This document shows positions 17,294 through 27,465 of a stretch of DNA of 64,000 bases, one piece after another; position 1 is the stretch's first letter, and each line of letters opens with the position of its first letter. Under the pieces are notes generated by a model. The model did not search any database, was not told the origin of the DNA, and was given only the letters and a program-made list of their open reading frames with translations. The DNA comes from Sinorhizobium medicae (lineage in GTDB: Bacteria > Pseudomonadota > Alphaproteobacteria > Rhizobiales > Rhizobiaceae), in NCBI RefSeq assembly GCF_007827695.1, contig NZ_VITA01000011.1, forward strand, positions 150,157 to 214,156, in the 5' to 3' direction. Both the position numbers and the translations under genes were made by a program.

Positions 17294-19606
17294 ATGAACA
17301 CGGGCGATAAAGCGAAATCCCAAGCGGTTCCCGCCAGCGGAGATATCGATCAGCAGGCACTCTTCTTTCATCGCTATCCTCGCCCCGGCAAACTCGAGAT
17401 CCAGCCGACAAAACCGCTCGGGAACCAGCGCGACCTGGCCCTCGCCTATTCTCCCGGTGTCGCCGCACCGTGCCTCGCCATCAGGGACAACCCTGAAACT
17501 GCGGCCGATTTTACCGCTCGCGCCAACCTCGTCGCGGTGGTGTCCAACGGCACAGCCGTTCTCGGGCTCGGCAATATCGGCCCTCTCGCCTCCAAGCCCG
17601 TCATGGAAGGAAAGGCCGTTCTCTTCAAGAAGTTCGCAGGGATCGACGTCTTCGACATCGAGATCGATGCGCCGACGGTCGAGCGGATGGTCGACGTCAT
17701 CTCCGCTCTGGAGCCGACTTTCGGCGGCATCAATCTCGAGGACATAAAGGCACCCGAATGCTTCGAGGTGGAGCGACGCCTGCGCGAGAAAATGGAAATA
17801 CCGGTTTTTCACGATGACCAGCACGGAACCGCGATCATCGTTGCGGCGGCCGTACTGAACGGCCTGGAACTCGCCGGCAAGGACATCGCCAAGGCCAAGA
17901 TCGTGGCTTCGGGTGCCGGAGCTGCGGCGCTGGCCTGTCTCAACCTGCTCGTCACGCTTGGCGCCAGACGCGAAAACATCTGGGTCCATGATATCGAGGG
18001 TCTGGTCTACCAGGGGCGCGAGGTCCTGATGGACGAATGGAAAGCGGTCTACGCGCAGGAAAGCGACCACCGCGTTCTCGCCGACAGCATCGCTGGCGCC
18101 GACGTGTTTCTGGGCCTGTCGGCCGCAGGCGTTCTCAAGCCCGAGCTGCTGGTTCAAATGGCTGAGAAGCCGCTGATCATGGCGCTCGCCAATCCGACGC
18201 CGGAGATCATGCCCGAGATGGCCCGTGCCGCGCGTCCCGACGCCATGATCTGCACCGGACGATCGGACTTTCCCAACCAGGTCAACAATGTCCTCTGTTT
18301 CCCGCATATCTTTCGCGGCGCTCTCGATTGCGGCGCACGTACCATCAACGAAGAGATGAAGATGGCGGCCGTGCGCGCGATCGCCGGTCTTGCCCGCGAA
18401 GAACCGTCGGACGTCGCCGCCCGCGCCTATTCCGGCGAAACGCCGGTTTTCGGCCCCGATTACCTGATCCCCTCGCCCTTCGATCAGCGGCTGATCCTGC
18501 GCATTGCGCCGGCCGTCGCGAGGGCTGCGGCCGAAAGCGGCGTCGCCACGCGCCCGATCCAGGATTTCGACGCCTATCTCGACAATCTCAACCGGTTCGT
18601 CTTCCGCTCCGGCTTCATCATGAAGCCCGTCTTCGCCGCAGCGAAGAATGCGTCGAAGAACCGCGTCATCTTCGCCGAGGGCGAAGACGAGCGGGTCTTG
18701 CGCGCCGCCCAGGTGCTGCTGGAAGAAGGTACGGCCAAGCCTATCCTGATCGGCCGCCCGCAAATCATCGAAACCCGACTGCGGCGCTATGGCCTCCGTA
18801 TCCGCCCCGATATCGACTTCGAGGTGGTCAATCCTGAAGGCGACCCACGCTATCGCGACTATGTCGATGATTATTTCGCCCTCGTTGGTCGGCTCGGCGT
18901 CATTCCCGAGGCGGCTCGCACGATCGTACGCACGAACACGACCGTGATCGGGGCGCTTGCAGTCAAACGCGGCGAGGCCGACGCGCTGATCTGCGGCGTC
19001 GAAGGCCGCTACAGCAGGCATCTGCGCGATGTGTCGCAGATCATCGGCAAGCGTTCGGGCGTGCTCGATTTCTCGGCGCTCAGCCTTCTGATCTCGCAGC
19101 GTGGCGCGACCTTCTTCACGGATACCTATGTGAGCTTCAGTCCGAGTGCGGAGGAGATCGCTCAGACCACGGTGATGGCGGCAAACGAGATCCGCCGCTT
19201 CGGAATCACGCCGCGCGCCGCTCTCGTCTCCCATTCGAATTTCGGCTCACGCGATTCCGAGAGTGCCTTCAAAATGCGCGCTGCTTTGCAGATCGTGCGC
19301 GAGCTCGCGCCTGATCTCGAGGTGGACGGGGAAATGCATGGCGATTCCGCCATTTCCGAGGGCCTGCGCCAACGCGTGATGCCTGACAGTACACTGAACG
19401 GCGAGGCCAATCTGCTCGTTTTCCCCAATCTCGACGCCGCCAACATAACGCTTGGTGTCGTCAAGACCATGACGGACAGTCTGCATGTCGGCCCGATCCT
19501 TCTCGGCTCCGCACTTCCCGCGCATATTCTGTCGCCATCAGTCACGTCCCGCGGCGTCGTCAACATGGCAGCTCTGGCGGTCGTCGAATCAAGCTATCCC
19601 GTCTGA
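17294..19606 (+). CDS. dme: NAD-dependent malic enzyme with phosphotransacetylase-like C-terminus (DME)
   Basis: From ATG 17294, behind GAGGC, the protein has 770 residues, the length of the S. meliloti DME. Residues 1-430 are malic enzyme (YSPGVAAPC, then [30 protein letters not shown], and a nucleotide-binding segment [13 protein letters not shown]). Residues 440-770 resemble phosphotransacetylase ([26 protein letters not shown]). The enzyme decarboxylates malate to pyruvate. In S. meliloti the NAD enzyme is needed for symbiotic nitrogen fixation on dicarboxylates, and acetyl-CoA inhibits it, probably through the extra domain. The paralogue Tme (NADP) is similar; I chose DME from the exact length and the sinR/sinI neighbours. 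Confidence 0.9.
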   Translation: MNTGDKAKSQAVPASGDIDQQALFFHRYPRPGKLEIQPTKPLGNQRDLALAYSPGVAAPCLAIRDNPETAADFTARANLVAVVSNGTAVLGLGNIGPLASKPVMEGKAVLFKKFAGIDVFDIEIDAPTVERMVDVISALEPTFGGINLEDIKAPECFEVERRLREKMEIPVFHDDQHGTAIIVAAAVLNGLELAGKDIAKAKIVASGAGAAALACLNLLVTLGARRENIWVHDIEGLVYQGREVLMDEWKAVYAQESDHRVLADSIAGADVFLGLSAAGVLKPELLVQMAEKPLIMALANPTPEIMPEMARAARPDAMICTGRSDFPNQVNNVLCFPHIFRGALDCGARTINEEMKMAAVRAIAGLAREEPSDVAARAYSGETPVFGPDYLIPSPFDQRLILRIAPAVARAAAESGVATRPIQDFDAYLDNLNRFVFRSGFIMKPVFAAAKNASKNRVIFAEGEDERVLRAAQVLLEEGTAKPILIGRPQIIETRLRRYGLRIRPDIDFEVVNPEGDPRYRDYVDDYFALVGRLGVIPEAARTIVRTNTTVIGALAVKRGEADALICGVEGRYSRHLRDVSQIIGKRSGVLDFSALSLLISQRGATFFTDTYVSFSPSAEEIAQTTVMAANEIRRFGITPRAALVSHSNFGSRDSESAFKMRAALQIVRELAPDLEVDGEMHGDSAISEGLRQRVMPDSTLNGEANLLVFPNLDAANITLGVVKTMTDSLHVGPILLGSALPAHILSPSVTSRGVVNMAALAVVESSYPV

Positions 19607-19810
19607 GGGATGGCACTTCCTCCTCGACCATGAGCCGCGGAGAATCGCTGTTTTCCACCGTAGAGATGCATTCGCATCGGCAAAAATCATCGATACTGCA
19701 ATCTGCAATTGTAAATAAGCAAATAACACACCGAATACGAAATATAGCACTAGACAAAACCGGCCGCCTTAAACCATGTTTATTATAGGGGCAAGTTTCG
19801 GTGTTACGGC

Positions 19811-20551
19811 ATGACTAATCAACAAGCTGTCCTCAATTTGCTGGATATTGTGGAGTATGGAGGTTGCGCAGACCCCGAGCGCTTCTTCGCCCTGATGCGA
19901 CGAACCTTCAACATCGCGCACCTCTTATACCTGGAAGCGGAGTCTCTTCCGGATGGTCTGAGAATCTGCCGTCTGCATCACACGTTTGGCGCCTATGCCG
20001 CCGAAGTCTACGCCGTACGAGGCCTCCACAGGATCGATCCGATCCTCAAGCTTGCGCTTGGCGGTGTCAGACCGGTCGAATGGGCGACGGCACGGCGACG
20101 CTTTCCGGAGTGCGAGCCACTTTTCGTGGCGGCCGAGGAAATAGGACTTTCCACTGAGGGTGTCGCCTTGCCGCTGCCTTCGCCCGCCGGCCGCATGGCC
20201 CTCCTCGCGATCAGCGCCAACATGTCGCCGGTCGAGTGGTCCGCCTACCGCCGTTGCCATCTGCGGGATTTCCAACTGGCTGCGAACCTGTTCCATGCAT
20301 CTATGCTCGAACATTCGGCAATGGCTGGGGCGATGGAAGACGAGCGCGATCTCCGCCTGACCGGGCGGGAGACCGAGGTCCTGACCTGGTCGGCGGCTGG
20401 CAAGAGCTATTGGGAGATTGCGACTATACTCGGCATATCCGAGCGAACCGTGCGCTTCTTCATGACCAATGCCCGCCGCAAACTGAATGTGGTGTCCAAT
20501 ACTCAAGCTGTAGCCCATGCTGTTCGACACGCGCTGATTCCCACCGTCTGA
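19811..20551 (+). CDS. sinR: LuxR-family quorum-sensing regulator SinR
   Basis: The 246-residue protein has an autoinducer-binding domain (about 20-165) and a LuxR-type helix-turn-helix (183-245; LTGRETEVLTWSAAGKSYWEIA, of which the first part is the family signature). It sits directly upstream of a LuxI-type synthase gene, as in S. meliloti, where SinR activates sinI. In that species a second receptor, ExpR, works with the long-chain acyl-homoserine lactones that SinI makes, coordinating exopolysaccharide production and motility. The 204-bp region before the gene is AT-rich (about 19690-19790) and should contain its promoter. Confidence 0.94.
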   Translation: MTNQQAVLNLLDIVEYGGCADPERFFALMRRTFNIAHLLYLEAESLPDGLRICRLHHTFGAYAAEVYAVRGLHRIDPILKLALGGVRPVEWATARRRFPECEPLFVAAEEIGLSTEGVALPLPSPAGRMALLAISANMSPVEWSAYRRCHLRDFQLAANLFHASMLEHSAMAGAMEDERDLRLTGRETEVLTWSAAGKSYWEIATILGISERTVRFFMTNARRKLNVVSNTQAVAHAVRHALIPTV

Positions 20552-20589
20552 GGGGTTGCCGGTCCGGCACAAGCCCGGCACCAGCAGAT

Positions 20590-20609
20590 TCCCCAAAAAT
20601 CTATTGGGA
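20590..20609. promoter_or_regulatory. Imperfect dyad upstream of sinI, possible ExpR site
   Basis: TCCCCAAAAATCTATTGGGA reads as an imperfect dyad with TCCC/GGGA ends and an AT-rich centre. It lies 95 bp before the sinI start. ExpR of S. meliloti is known to bind upstream of sinI, and this is the best candidate by position and symmetry. I assign it by inference only. Confidence 0.5.
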
Positions 20610-20624
20610 AAAAATGTAGAAATA

Positions 20625-20644
20625 AACTGTCACTATAGACAGTT
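20625..20644. promoter_or_regulatory. Perfect lux-box-like dyad upstream of sinI, probable SinR site
   Basis: AACTGTC-ACTATA-GACAGTT is a 20-bp dyad with perfect 7-bp arms. The size matches lux boxes bound by LuxR-family activators. It lies 61 bp before the sinI ATG and 15 bp downstream of the other dyad. SinR is the likely ligand because it activates sinI in S. meliloti. Confidence 0.65.
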
Positions 20645-20704
20645 ACATGTGTCGTGAGAGCCTGACAGCATCGCTGCATCGCGTAATAACGCATGGAGCG
20701 AAAA

Positions 20705-21349
20705 ATGATCAGGATAGTAAACGGAAACGGTCGCAGCCAACATCCCCAGGCCATCGACGAGATGTTCCGGCTGCGTAAGCGCGTGTTCCACGACTTCTTG
20801 AAATGGGACGTAAAAACCGAAGGGGATTGGGAAATCGATCACTACGACAAAGCCAATCCGCTCTATGTGATGTCGTACTCGCCGGAAACCGGCAAGATCC
20901 GGGGCTCCCTCAGGCTCCTTCCGACACTCGGACCGAATATGCTGGATGACACCTTCCCTATCCTTCTCGGGGACAATCCGGAAATCCGTAGTGCGTCGGT
21001 GTGGGAGTCGAGCCGCTTCTGCATCGACCCTGAAATCTCCCAGGACCGGGCATCGAATCAGGTCACGGTGGCCGCCGCCGAGTTGATGTGCGGCGTCGGC
21101 GAAATGGGCCTTGCCTCGGGCATCAGCCATATCGTCACCGTCACCGACGTGTTCCTCGAGCGGATGTTCCGCCGCATGGGCTGCCCCGGAGAACGCATCG
21201 CCGACCCGCACAGGATCGGCTCCGTCTACGCGGTTGCCATTGCCTGGGAGGTCAGCAGGACCCTGCTCGATACGATGAAGGCGGTAGCGGCCATCGAGGG
21301 CACCGTCCTCGAGCAACCGATGTCGCTCGAAACGGCGCGTGCCGCTTAG
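20705..21349 (+). CDS. sinI: Acyl-homoserine-lactone synthase SinI
   Basis: The 214-residue protein is a LuxI-family synthase. It joins S-adenosylmethionine to an acyl group from acyl-ACP and releases an acyl-homoserine lactone. Family landmarks are FRLRKRVFHDFLKW near residue 22, EIDHYD near 46, IRGSLRLLPT near 67, and SVWESSRFCID near 101. Start ATG 20705 has GGAG seven bases upstream; an in-frame ATG at 20693 would place that site inside the gene. In S. meliloti SinI makes long-chain signals (C12 to C18). Chain length cannot be read from sequence. Confidence 0.95.
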   Translation: MIRIVNGNGRSQHPQAIDEMFRLRKRVFHDFLKWDVKTEGDWEIDHYDKANPLYVMSYSPETGKIRGSLRLLPTLGPNMLDDTFPILLGDNPEIRSASVWESSRFCIDPEISQDRASNQVTVAAAELMCGVGEMGLASGISHIVTVTDVFLERMFRRMGCPGERIADPHRIGSVYAVAIAWEVSRTLLDTMKAVAAIEGTVLEQPMSLETARAA

Positions 21350-21359
21350 CGAATTTCCG

Positions 21360-21380
21360 GGCCGTGCAGTTCGCACGGCC
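21360..21380 (+). terminator. Hairpin downstream of sinI
   Basis: GGCCGTGC-AGTTC-GCACGGCC has perfect 8-bp arms and begins 11 bp after the sinI stop. No U-tract follows, so it may stabilise the 3' end of the message and not act as an efficient intrinsic terminator. Confidence 0.5.
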
Positions 21381-21534
21381 AACAGCTTCATTCAGGGGTC
21401 TTGCGCATAGATCGGGTGAGGAATGTTGTGTAACGCAAACGTCCTCTCCCGTTGCACCATCTCGTTAACATCCTATGATGGAGGGGACAGGCGGACATAT
21501 CGGCAACGCTCCGCCGCAATGCAGGAAGAATTAC

Positions 21535-22668
21535 GTGTCCTCGTCCCTCCAGGTGGCGTTCAATGCCCGGCCAATCGCGGCGGTTCTCGTAACTCTGGCG
21601 CTGGCGACAGCCAGCCCGGCCTCCGCATCCGGCGTCTGCGAGCGCCTGGGCGCCCGTCTCGCCGGCCTTCAGACTGAATTCACGACGACCGCCAGCCTGC
21701 GCGATTTTACCGGCGCGGTCTCCCGCCAGAATATCGAATTGCGCCGCGCCAAGAACGAACGCCGCCGAATGGACTGCAGCAGCGACAGCGTCATCGTCAT
21801 CGGCGGCAATGACGAGGCCGCTTGCGGCGACCTCGAAACCACGATCGCGCGGATGGAGGAAAATCTGCGGAACCTCAAGGCGCAGCGGAGGCATCTGATC
21901 GGCGGAGGAGGCGACGAAATCCGCCGGCGCATTCTCGCCGCCATGGAACTCAACGGCTGCTCCGGAATGCCGTCCGACGGTTGGAACGGGCAATACGGCG
22001 ATAGCGGTTTTGCCAACGCGTCCGCGTCGGAGGAGACCGAGGTTCGCCGGAACATTCTCCGGGACCTGCCGCCGGACAGCGATGCCTATCCGCTTCTGCT
22101 CGACGGCCCCGGCGAAGACGTTCCGCTCATCGAACACGATTTCGCCGGGAGCCTGAGGACCATGTGCGTAAGAACGTGCGATGGCGCCTTCTTTCCCATC
22201 TCCTCGCATGCCACACCGGCAAATTTCGGCCGCGACGCCGATCTATGCCGCGCGCGCTGCCCCGGCGCGGAGACGGAGCTTTACTACCATGTCCTCGAGA
22301 CGGAAGAAGCCGATCGGATGGTTTCTGCATCGACCGGCCGGCCCTATACGGAGCTTCCAACCGCCTTCGCCTACCGCGCACGTGGCGCCGGTTCACCCGG
22401 CATCTGTGGCTGTCAGGTGCCGGACCCCACAGCAACTGCCGTTGATCAAAAGTCCGGCTCCGCCGGCCGGCTCACCGTTGTCAGCCCCTCCGTCGTAACG
22501 ATCGGCCCCAAAAAGGAAGCGCCGGCAAAGCCGATCGAAGAGAGACCCTACGACCCGGCAAAAAGCAAGGTGCGCGTCGTGGGGCCAACCTTCCTCCCGC
22601 AACAGGAGAGTGCGATCGATCTCGAGCATCCGCTTGGGCCGACCTATCAGCCGCTGCAGGAAAATTGA
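21535..22668 (+). CDS. DUF2865-type exported protein
   Basis: Starting at GTG 21535, behind AGGAAGA at good spacing, the protein has 377 residues. An ATG at 21475 would add 20 residues but has no clear ribosome-binding site. A signal peptide ends near ATASPASASG (about residue 32). The body has pairs of cysteines and a conserved-looking stretch MCVRTCDGAFFPISSHATPANF near 205-225, typical of DUF2865 proteins of rhizobia. The C-terminus is proline-rich (VRVVGPTFLPQQ...LGPTYQPLQEN). Function is unknown. A periplasmic or surface location follows from the signal peptide. Confidence 0.8.
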   Translation: MSSSLQVAFNARPIAAVLVTLALATASPASASGVCERLGARLAGLQTEFTTTASLRDFTGAVSRQNIELRRAKNERRRMDCSSDSVIVIGGNDEAACGDLETTIARMEENLRNLKAQRRHLIGGGGDEIRRRILAAMELNGCSGMPSDGWNGQYGDSGFANASASEETEVRRNILRDLPPDSDAYPLLLDGPGEDVPLIEHDFAGSLRTMCVRTCDGAFFPISSHATPANFGRDADLCRARCPGAETELYYHVLETEEADRMVSASTGRPYTELPTAFAYRARGAGSPGICGCQVPDPTATAVDQKSGSAGRLTVVSPSVVTIGPKKEAPAKPIEERPYDPAKSKVRVVGPTFLPQQESAIDLEHPLGPTYQPLQEN

Positions 22669-22676
22669 AAGGGAAT

Positions 22677-22775
22677 GCTCTAGAGCAATACCGGGAAAAG
22701 TGCGCAGCGGATTTCCGTCCGGAATCGCGTACACGCGAAAGGTCAGAGCAATTTCGCAATTCGGAAAAAAGCTCC
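22677..22775 (+). repeat. Dispersed intergenic repeat, copy between DUF2865 gene and bluB
   Basis: The segment (TGCTCTAGAGCAATACC, then GGAAAAGTGCGCAGCGG, TTTCCGTCCGGAA, and CAATTCGGAAAAAAG near its end) aligns with the reverse complement of 48768-48875. It fills the 114-bp gap between two convergent genes. No coding capacity. Confidence 0.65.
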
Positions 22776-22782
22776 CACCGAA

Positions 22783-23529
<747 letters not shown>

Positions 23530-23536
23530 CTATCTC

Positions 23537-23726
23537 GCCAGGCCGGTCTTCTGACTTCGGATCATCCGCTCCCGCCGCCTTCCCAAATCACTTTAAAATT
23601 CAGTGGCAAAGCTCTGAAAAGATTCAGAGCCTGTTTTTGGCGAGAACGTCCCCTTCACAGCGTTGGGCACGTGCCGGAACTGCACCGGCTTCCCGATTCT
23701 CCCACATAAAAGCGGGCACCTGACGG
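23537..23726 (-). promoter_or_regulatory. Cobalamin (B12) riboswitch controlling bluB
   Basis: On the minus strand the leader reads, in order, GTCAGGTGCCCGC, then GGGAAGCCGGTGCAGTTCC (the GGGAA..GGTG segment), then TTTGCCACTG (the B12 box), and AGTCAGAAGACCGGCC near its 3' end. These are the conserved parts of the cobalamin riboswitch in the right order and spacing. It lies about 60 to 250 bp before the bluB start. Adenosylcobalamin binding usually represses the downstream gene. A GC-rich segment follows (about 23500-23537) that could sequester the start region. Confidence 0.93.
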
Positions 23727-23776
23727 CTGTCATATGGCCACAGGTACCAGCGAAACGCAAGGCGGCGGGCAAGGCC

Positions 23777-24598
23777 TCAGAGCGGCGCTTGCGGATGAGG
23801 CGAGGCGTCATAGGCGCCCCAGATCGACTGATCGAAGCAGATGACGGAACCCGTCATGAGTCCGGATTCCGCCGATGAAAGATAGGCGCTTGCGCGTGCG
23901 ACTTCGGCGGGATCGACGAGGCGACCAAAGGGTTGGCTCGACGCCGCTGCCTCCAGCCAATTCGCCGGCGCACCGTGATATTCGCGCTGGATCCGATCCT
24001 CGCCTTCGGATGCCATCCAGCCTATGTTCAGACCGTTGACGCGGATCCGGTTGCGCAGGACCGCGTAGGCCGTGTTTTTGGTCAGGGTTTCCAGCGCACC
24101 CTTGGATGCACAATAGGCGGCTATGAAAGGTTGGCCCGCCTTCGCCGACATCGAACCGATGTTGACGATCGTGCCCTCGGTTTTCTCGCGCCGCATTACT
24201 TTAACCGCCTCCTGCATGAGGAAGAACGGCGCCCGCACATTGACCGCGAACATCCGGTCGAACAGCTCCGGGCTGGTGTCGAGGATCGTACCCCGATCCG
24301 TGATTGCTGCGGCGTTGACCAGCGCATCGACACGGCCGAAGCTGCGATCGCAGGCCGCAACGACGGCACGGGCATCGTCCACTCGCTCGAGATCCGCCGG
24401 TACGTAAATGACCTTCGCACCCGTCGAAGCCGCGATCTCGGCAGCTTTCGCCTCGCCCTTCGCCGCGTTACGTCCGCAAATGACGACCCCTTCGGCGCCA
24501 CGCTCTGCTAAGAGTGCGGCAATCGTGGCACCGAGCCCTTGCGTTCCGCCGGTCACAATTGCGATTTTCCCGTCCAGACGGGCGTGGTCCGTGCTCAT
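23777..24598 (-). CDS. Short-chain dehydrogenase/reductase
   Basis: The 273-residue protein starts at ATG 24598 behind GGAGGGATTTACC. It has the classical SDR motifs: TGGTQGLG for NAD(P) near residue 17, NAAA near 92, the catalytic serine in NIGSMSA near 145, and YCASK near 160. Substrate is unknown; the family oxidises or reduces alcohols, sugars or ketones. The Gly-rich loop and acidic/basic residues after strand 2 (CGRNAAKG) suggest NADP. It is upstream of bluB on the same strand, but the riboswitch leader separates the two. Confidence 0.88.
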   Translation of the reverse strand: MSTDHARLDGKIAIVTGGTQGLGATIAALLAERGAEGVVICGRNAAKGEAKAAEIAASTGAKVIYVPADLERVDDARAVVAACDRSFGRVDALVNAAAITDRGTILDTSPELFDRMFAVNVRAPFFLMQEAVKVMRREKTEGTIVNIGSMSAKAGQPFIAAYCASKGALETLTKNTAYAVLRNRIRVNGLNIGWMASEGEDRIQREYHGAPANWLEAAASSQPFGRLVDPAEVARASAYLSSAESGLMTGSVICFDQSIWGAYDASPHPQAPL

Positions 24599-24740
24599 GG
24601 TAAATCCCTCCTCCCTCTTCAATTCCGGCTTCCGAACGGGCGGCGACACGCCCTTCCCGTAGCTTTGCGTCGTCGCCAACCGTTAGGCAAGAGCGTCCGC
24701 TGGACGTTCAGCTTCTGGAAGGCAAACAAGGCTGGTTGCG

Positions 24741-26474
24741 TCACCGTCGTGCAGCCGCCGTGCTGGCCAGCAAATCCAGGATTTCCTTGTCTCCCGATTC
24801 GCGGGCCAGGTCCCGGATTGATGGGCCGCCGGGATCGCGCCGCGCGAGATTTGCCCCTCGCCCCATCAGCAGCTTGACCACATTCTTGCGGCTGCCTGCG
24901 ACCGCGAAGGCAAGCGGTGTCATCCAGTCGCGCCGCGGGTCAGGGCTGCCGCCACCGCGAAACTCGCCGAACGTCATCTCCAGCTGTTCCGGCTGCGCAT
25001 CGAGCATTGCCCCCACCCGCTCGGCATTGCCGAAAGCCGCAGCAGCGAAGACATCAAGCGGCTGGGTTATGAGATAGCGCACCATCTCCTCCTTGCCGTT
25101 ATACTCAGCCCACCCGATAGGCGGCGCCTGATGATACGGGTCACGGAGCGTCGGGTCGGCACCGTTTTCGATCAGGCGCTTCGCCATCGCGAGGTCTCCG
25201 TGCAGTGCCGCTTCATGAAGAGGCGTGCGGGACGTCATCCGGTTGACGTTGAATCCAAGCGCCAGCATCAGCGAAACCTGGCCATGCCGACCGTCACCCG
25301 CCGCCTCATGCAGCAGTGAGGGATGTGCCTCTTCCACGTGCACTACAAGATCCGGTCTCGCGCACACCAACTCCATGGCCTCATCGTGCCGCTCAGCGCC
25401 AATCGCCCGAATCAGCCGATCGATGTAAGACAGCTCCACGCGCCGTGCACCGCGCGACGCAAGGAAGTCGGCGAGAGCATCATCGCCGCCGAGCTTCGCC
25501 CATTCATAGGGGCTTCGGCCCCGAACGATCCGGTTCCCATCGGCTCCGTGTTCCACCAGAAGTCGGACACGCTCCGGCATTCTCTTCTCCAGCGCCCAGG
25601 CCAGCTGATAGTCAAAGACCCTTTCGCTATTGGCGACGAGGCGACCATCCTCGCGCAGGAGCCAGTTGTTTCGATCACTCGGCTTCAAGCCGTACTCGAG
25701 CAGCAGCGAGAGGCAGGTGTTGTCCGGTTCGAACATGCAGTTGTAAAGCGCCTGGCTGTCGTTCGGTTCGGCGCCCGCATCCAGAAGCAGCCGGGCGAAG
25801 GCACGGCGGTCGGGATGCTCCGGCTGCCGTTCCTTTCCCGCCTCGCCCTGTCCAAACACCCCTGTCAGCGCAGTGAAGCGGTACTGCCCATCATCGAGCC
25901 AGAAAGCGTTCGGATCTGCGCCGCGCCCGATCAGAAGGCGCGCTGCTTCGAACGACGATCTGCCGGGTATTCGGGCATAGGCTGCATAGAGCAATGGCTC
26001 CCAATCGTAGGGCCCGCCTTTGTATCCGATCAGCTGCGGTTCGCTGTCGAGCCAACGGCCGACAGCGGCGGCATCGCCGAGAGCCGCAGCGACATGAATG
26101 CTCTCATCGGCGATTTCCGGATGCGCATGCAATAGTTCCAGAGCTTCGCCGAAGCGCTCGGGATCGGCCGGAACTTCGCCGAAGTAGGACAGTGTAGCGA
26201 GCGAAAGAAACCTTTTGGCCAACCGTTCAGCCGAGTGTTCGCCCCCGCGGGTCCCCGTCAGGTGTGCCCTCAGCTTAGTCCAACCGGAGAAACCGAATTC
26301 ACGCGCCAGCACAAGCTGAACCTCCTGCAACCCTATGGCATGCGGATCTGCGAAATAGGGTTTGACGCGTTGAAAAGTGGCGCCGTCTCCCGCCTTGAAC
26401 GCTTTGAGAAGGGCCTTTGCCTGCTTGCGGATCGATTCGAGACTGGCGTTGGCTGGAAGATCACGCGTGATCAT
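24741..26474 (-). CDS. Ankyrin-repeat protein
   Basis: The 577-residue protein starts at ATG 26474 behind a strong AGGAGG. Its N-terminal 70 residues form a helical segment (LESIRKQAKALLKAFKAGDG) common to a family of bacterial ankyrin proteins. Several ankyrin repeats follow through the rest of the chain (for example TPLHEAALHGDLAMAKRLIENGADP near 430 and DWMTPLAFAVAGSRKNVVKLLMGRGA near 530; only parts are quoted). Ankyrin repeats bind proteins. No signal peptide or enzyme domain is seen. It does not look like an effector, and a cytosolic scaffold role is possible but unproven. Confidence 0.85.
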   Translation of the reverse strand: MITRDLPANASLESIRKQAKALLKAFKAGDGATFQRVKPYFADPHAIGLQEVQLVLAREFGFSGWTKLRAHLTGTRGGEHSAERLAKRFLSLATLSYFGEVPADPERFGEALELLHAHPEIADESIHVAAALGDAAAVGRWLDSEPQLIGYKGGPYDWEPLLYAAYARIPGRSSFEAARLLIGRGADPNAFWLDDGQYRFTALTGVFGQGEAGKERQPEHPDRRAFARLLLDAGAEPNDSQALYNCMFEPDNTCLSLLLEYGLKPSDRNNWLLREDGRLVANSERVFDYQLAWALEKRMPERVRLLVEHGADGNRIVRGRSPYEWAKLGGDDALADFLASRGARRVELSYIDRLIRAIGAERHDEAMELVCARPDLVVHVEEAHPSLLHEAAGDGRHGQVSLMLALGFNVNRMTSRTPLHEAALHGDLAMAKRLIENGADPTLRDPYHQAPPIGWAEYNGKEEMVRYLITQPLDVFAAAAFGNAERVGAMLDAQPEQLEMTFGEFRGGGSPDPRRDWMTPLAFAVAGSRKNVVKLLMGRGANLARRDPGGPSIRDLARESGDKEILDLLASTAAARR

Positions 26475-26635
26475 GAAAACCTCCTTTCATTCACGTCCGG
26501 TATCCGCGCCCACAGACAGAAAGAAGGTGAGAAAATTATCGAGGTAGACAGGTGGGCCTTGCCCTTCCCGCGGATCGGATGCGCCCTGCGAACGTCGAAT
26601 CCGCTAGCATGGCTCCGCAGCCTTGTCCAGCTGTG

Positions 26636-27463
26636 CTATCGCTCCGGTTGATAACGCACGAAGGCGAAGGCCTCGCCGGAGGGAGACCAGTTCGGTACGT
26701 TCATCGTCCCCTGCCCGCCGAAGAGCTCGAGCAGGATGCGCGCATTGCCGCCGTCCGGATCCATCAGGCGGAGACGCACGTCCAGGTCGCGCGGATGATC
26801 GAAGACATCGCCGTCATAAGAGAGCACGAGCAGGTGCCTGCCGTCCGGGGACGGATGCGGAAACCAGTCGCCATAGGGGTTATTGGTGACCCGCTCGACA
26901 TCGCTGCCATCCGGCCTCACCCGCCAGATCTGCATGCGGCCGCTGCGGCTCGAGTTGAAGTAGATCCATTCTCCGTCCGGAGACCAGTCCGGCCCATCAT
27001 TGCGGCCCTCGCCCTGCGTGAGCCGTCGCTCATCACCGCCCTCGACCGAGACCGTGTAAATGTCAAAAACCTGGTCCCGGATGCCGCAATAGGTCAGTGT
27101 CCGGCCGTCGGGCGACCAGCCGTGCCAGTAGGATGGAAGATTGCTTGTGACGAGCCTTGGTGCGCCGCCGCCAAGGGGGAGCAGGTAAATCGCCGACTTG
27201 CCGAATTCCGTCTTGTCGCTGATTGCAAGCGTGCTTCCGTCGGGCGAGATGCCGTGATCATTGTTGCATTCTCGGGCAAAACCCGTGTCAATCGCCACCG
27301 GCTCGGAGCCATCGAAGCGCAACCGATAGAGCCTGCCATCTCCGTTGATGATGAGGAACTTGCCGTCCGGCGACCAGTTCGGTGCCTCGACCAGCCGTTC
27401 CGTCTGCCAAACGACACGCGCCTCGCCCGTCGCCACGTCGAAGACCTCCACCGAGCTGCGCAT
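26636..27463 (-). CDS. TolB-like beta-propeller protein (WD40-like PD40 repeats)
   Basis: The 275-residue protein is built of PD40 repeats with the recurring core WSPDGK/R (APNWSPDGKFL, HGWSPDGRTL, DWSPDGEWIYFNSSRSG, PSPDGRHLLVLS, NWSPSGEAFAF). This gives a six-bladed propeller like the C-terminal part of TolB. No signal peptide is visible, so it is probably cytosolic, unlike TolB. The ATG lies two bases after the nadE stop, so the two genes are translationally coupled. The link to NAD synthesis is not understood. Confidence 0.85.
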   Translation of the reverse strand: MRSSVEVFDVATGEARVVWQTERLVEAPNWSPDGKFLIINGDGRLYRLRFDGSEPVAIDTGFARECNNDHGISPDGSTLAISDKTEFGKSAIYLLPLGGGAPRLVTSNLPSYWHGWSPDGRTLTYCGIRDQVFDIYTVSVEGGDERRLTQGEGRNDGPDWSPDGEWIYFNSSRSGRMQIWRVRPDGSDVERVTNNPYGDWFPHPSPDGRHLLVLSYDGDVFDHPRDLDVRLRLMDPDGGNARILLELFGGQGTMNVPNWSPSGEAFAFVRYQPER

Positions 27464-27465
27464 GA

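Noticed and set aside
17258..19234. 658-codon minus-strand reading inside dme
   Set aside because: It is an antisense shadow of a well-identified malic enzyme; its composition is rich in Arg, Asp and His, as expected for such shadows.
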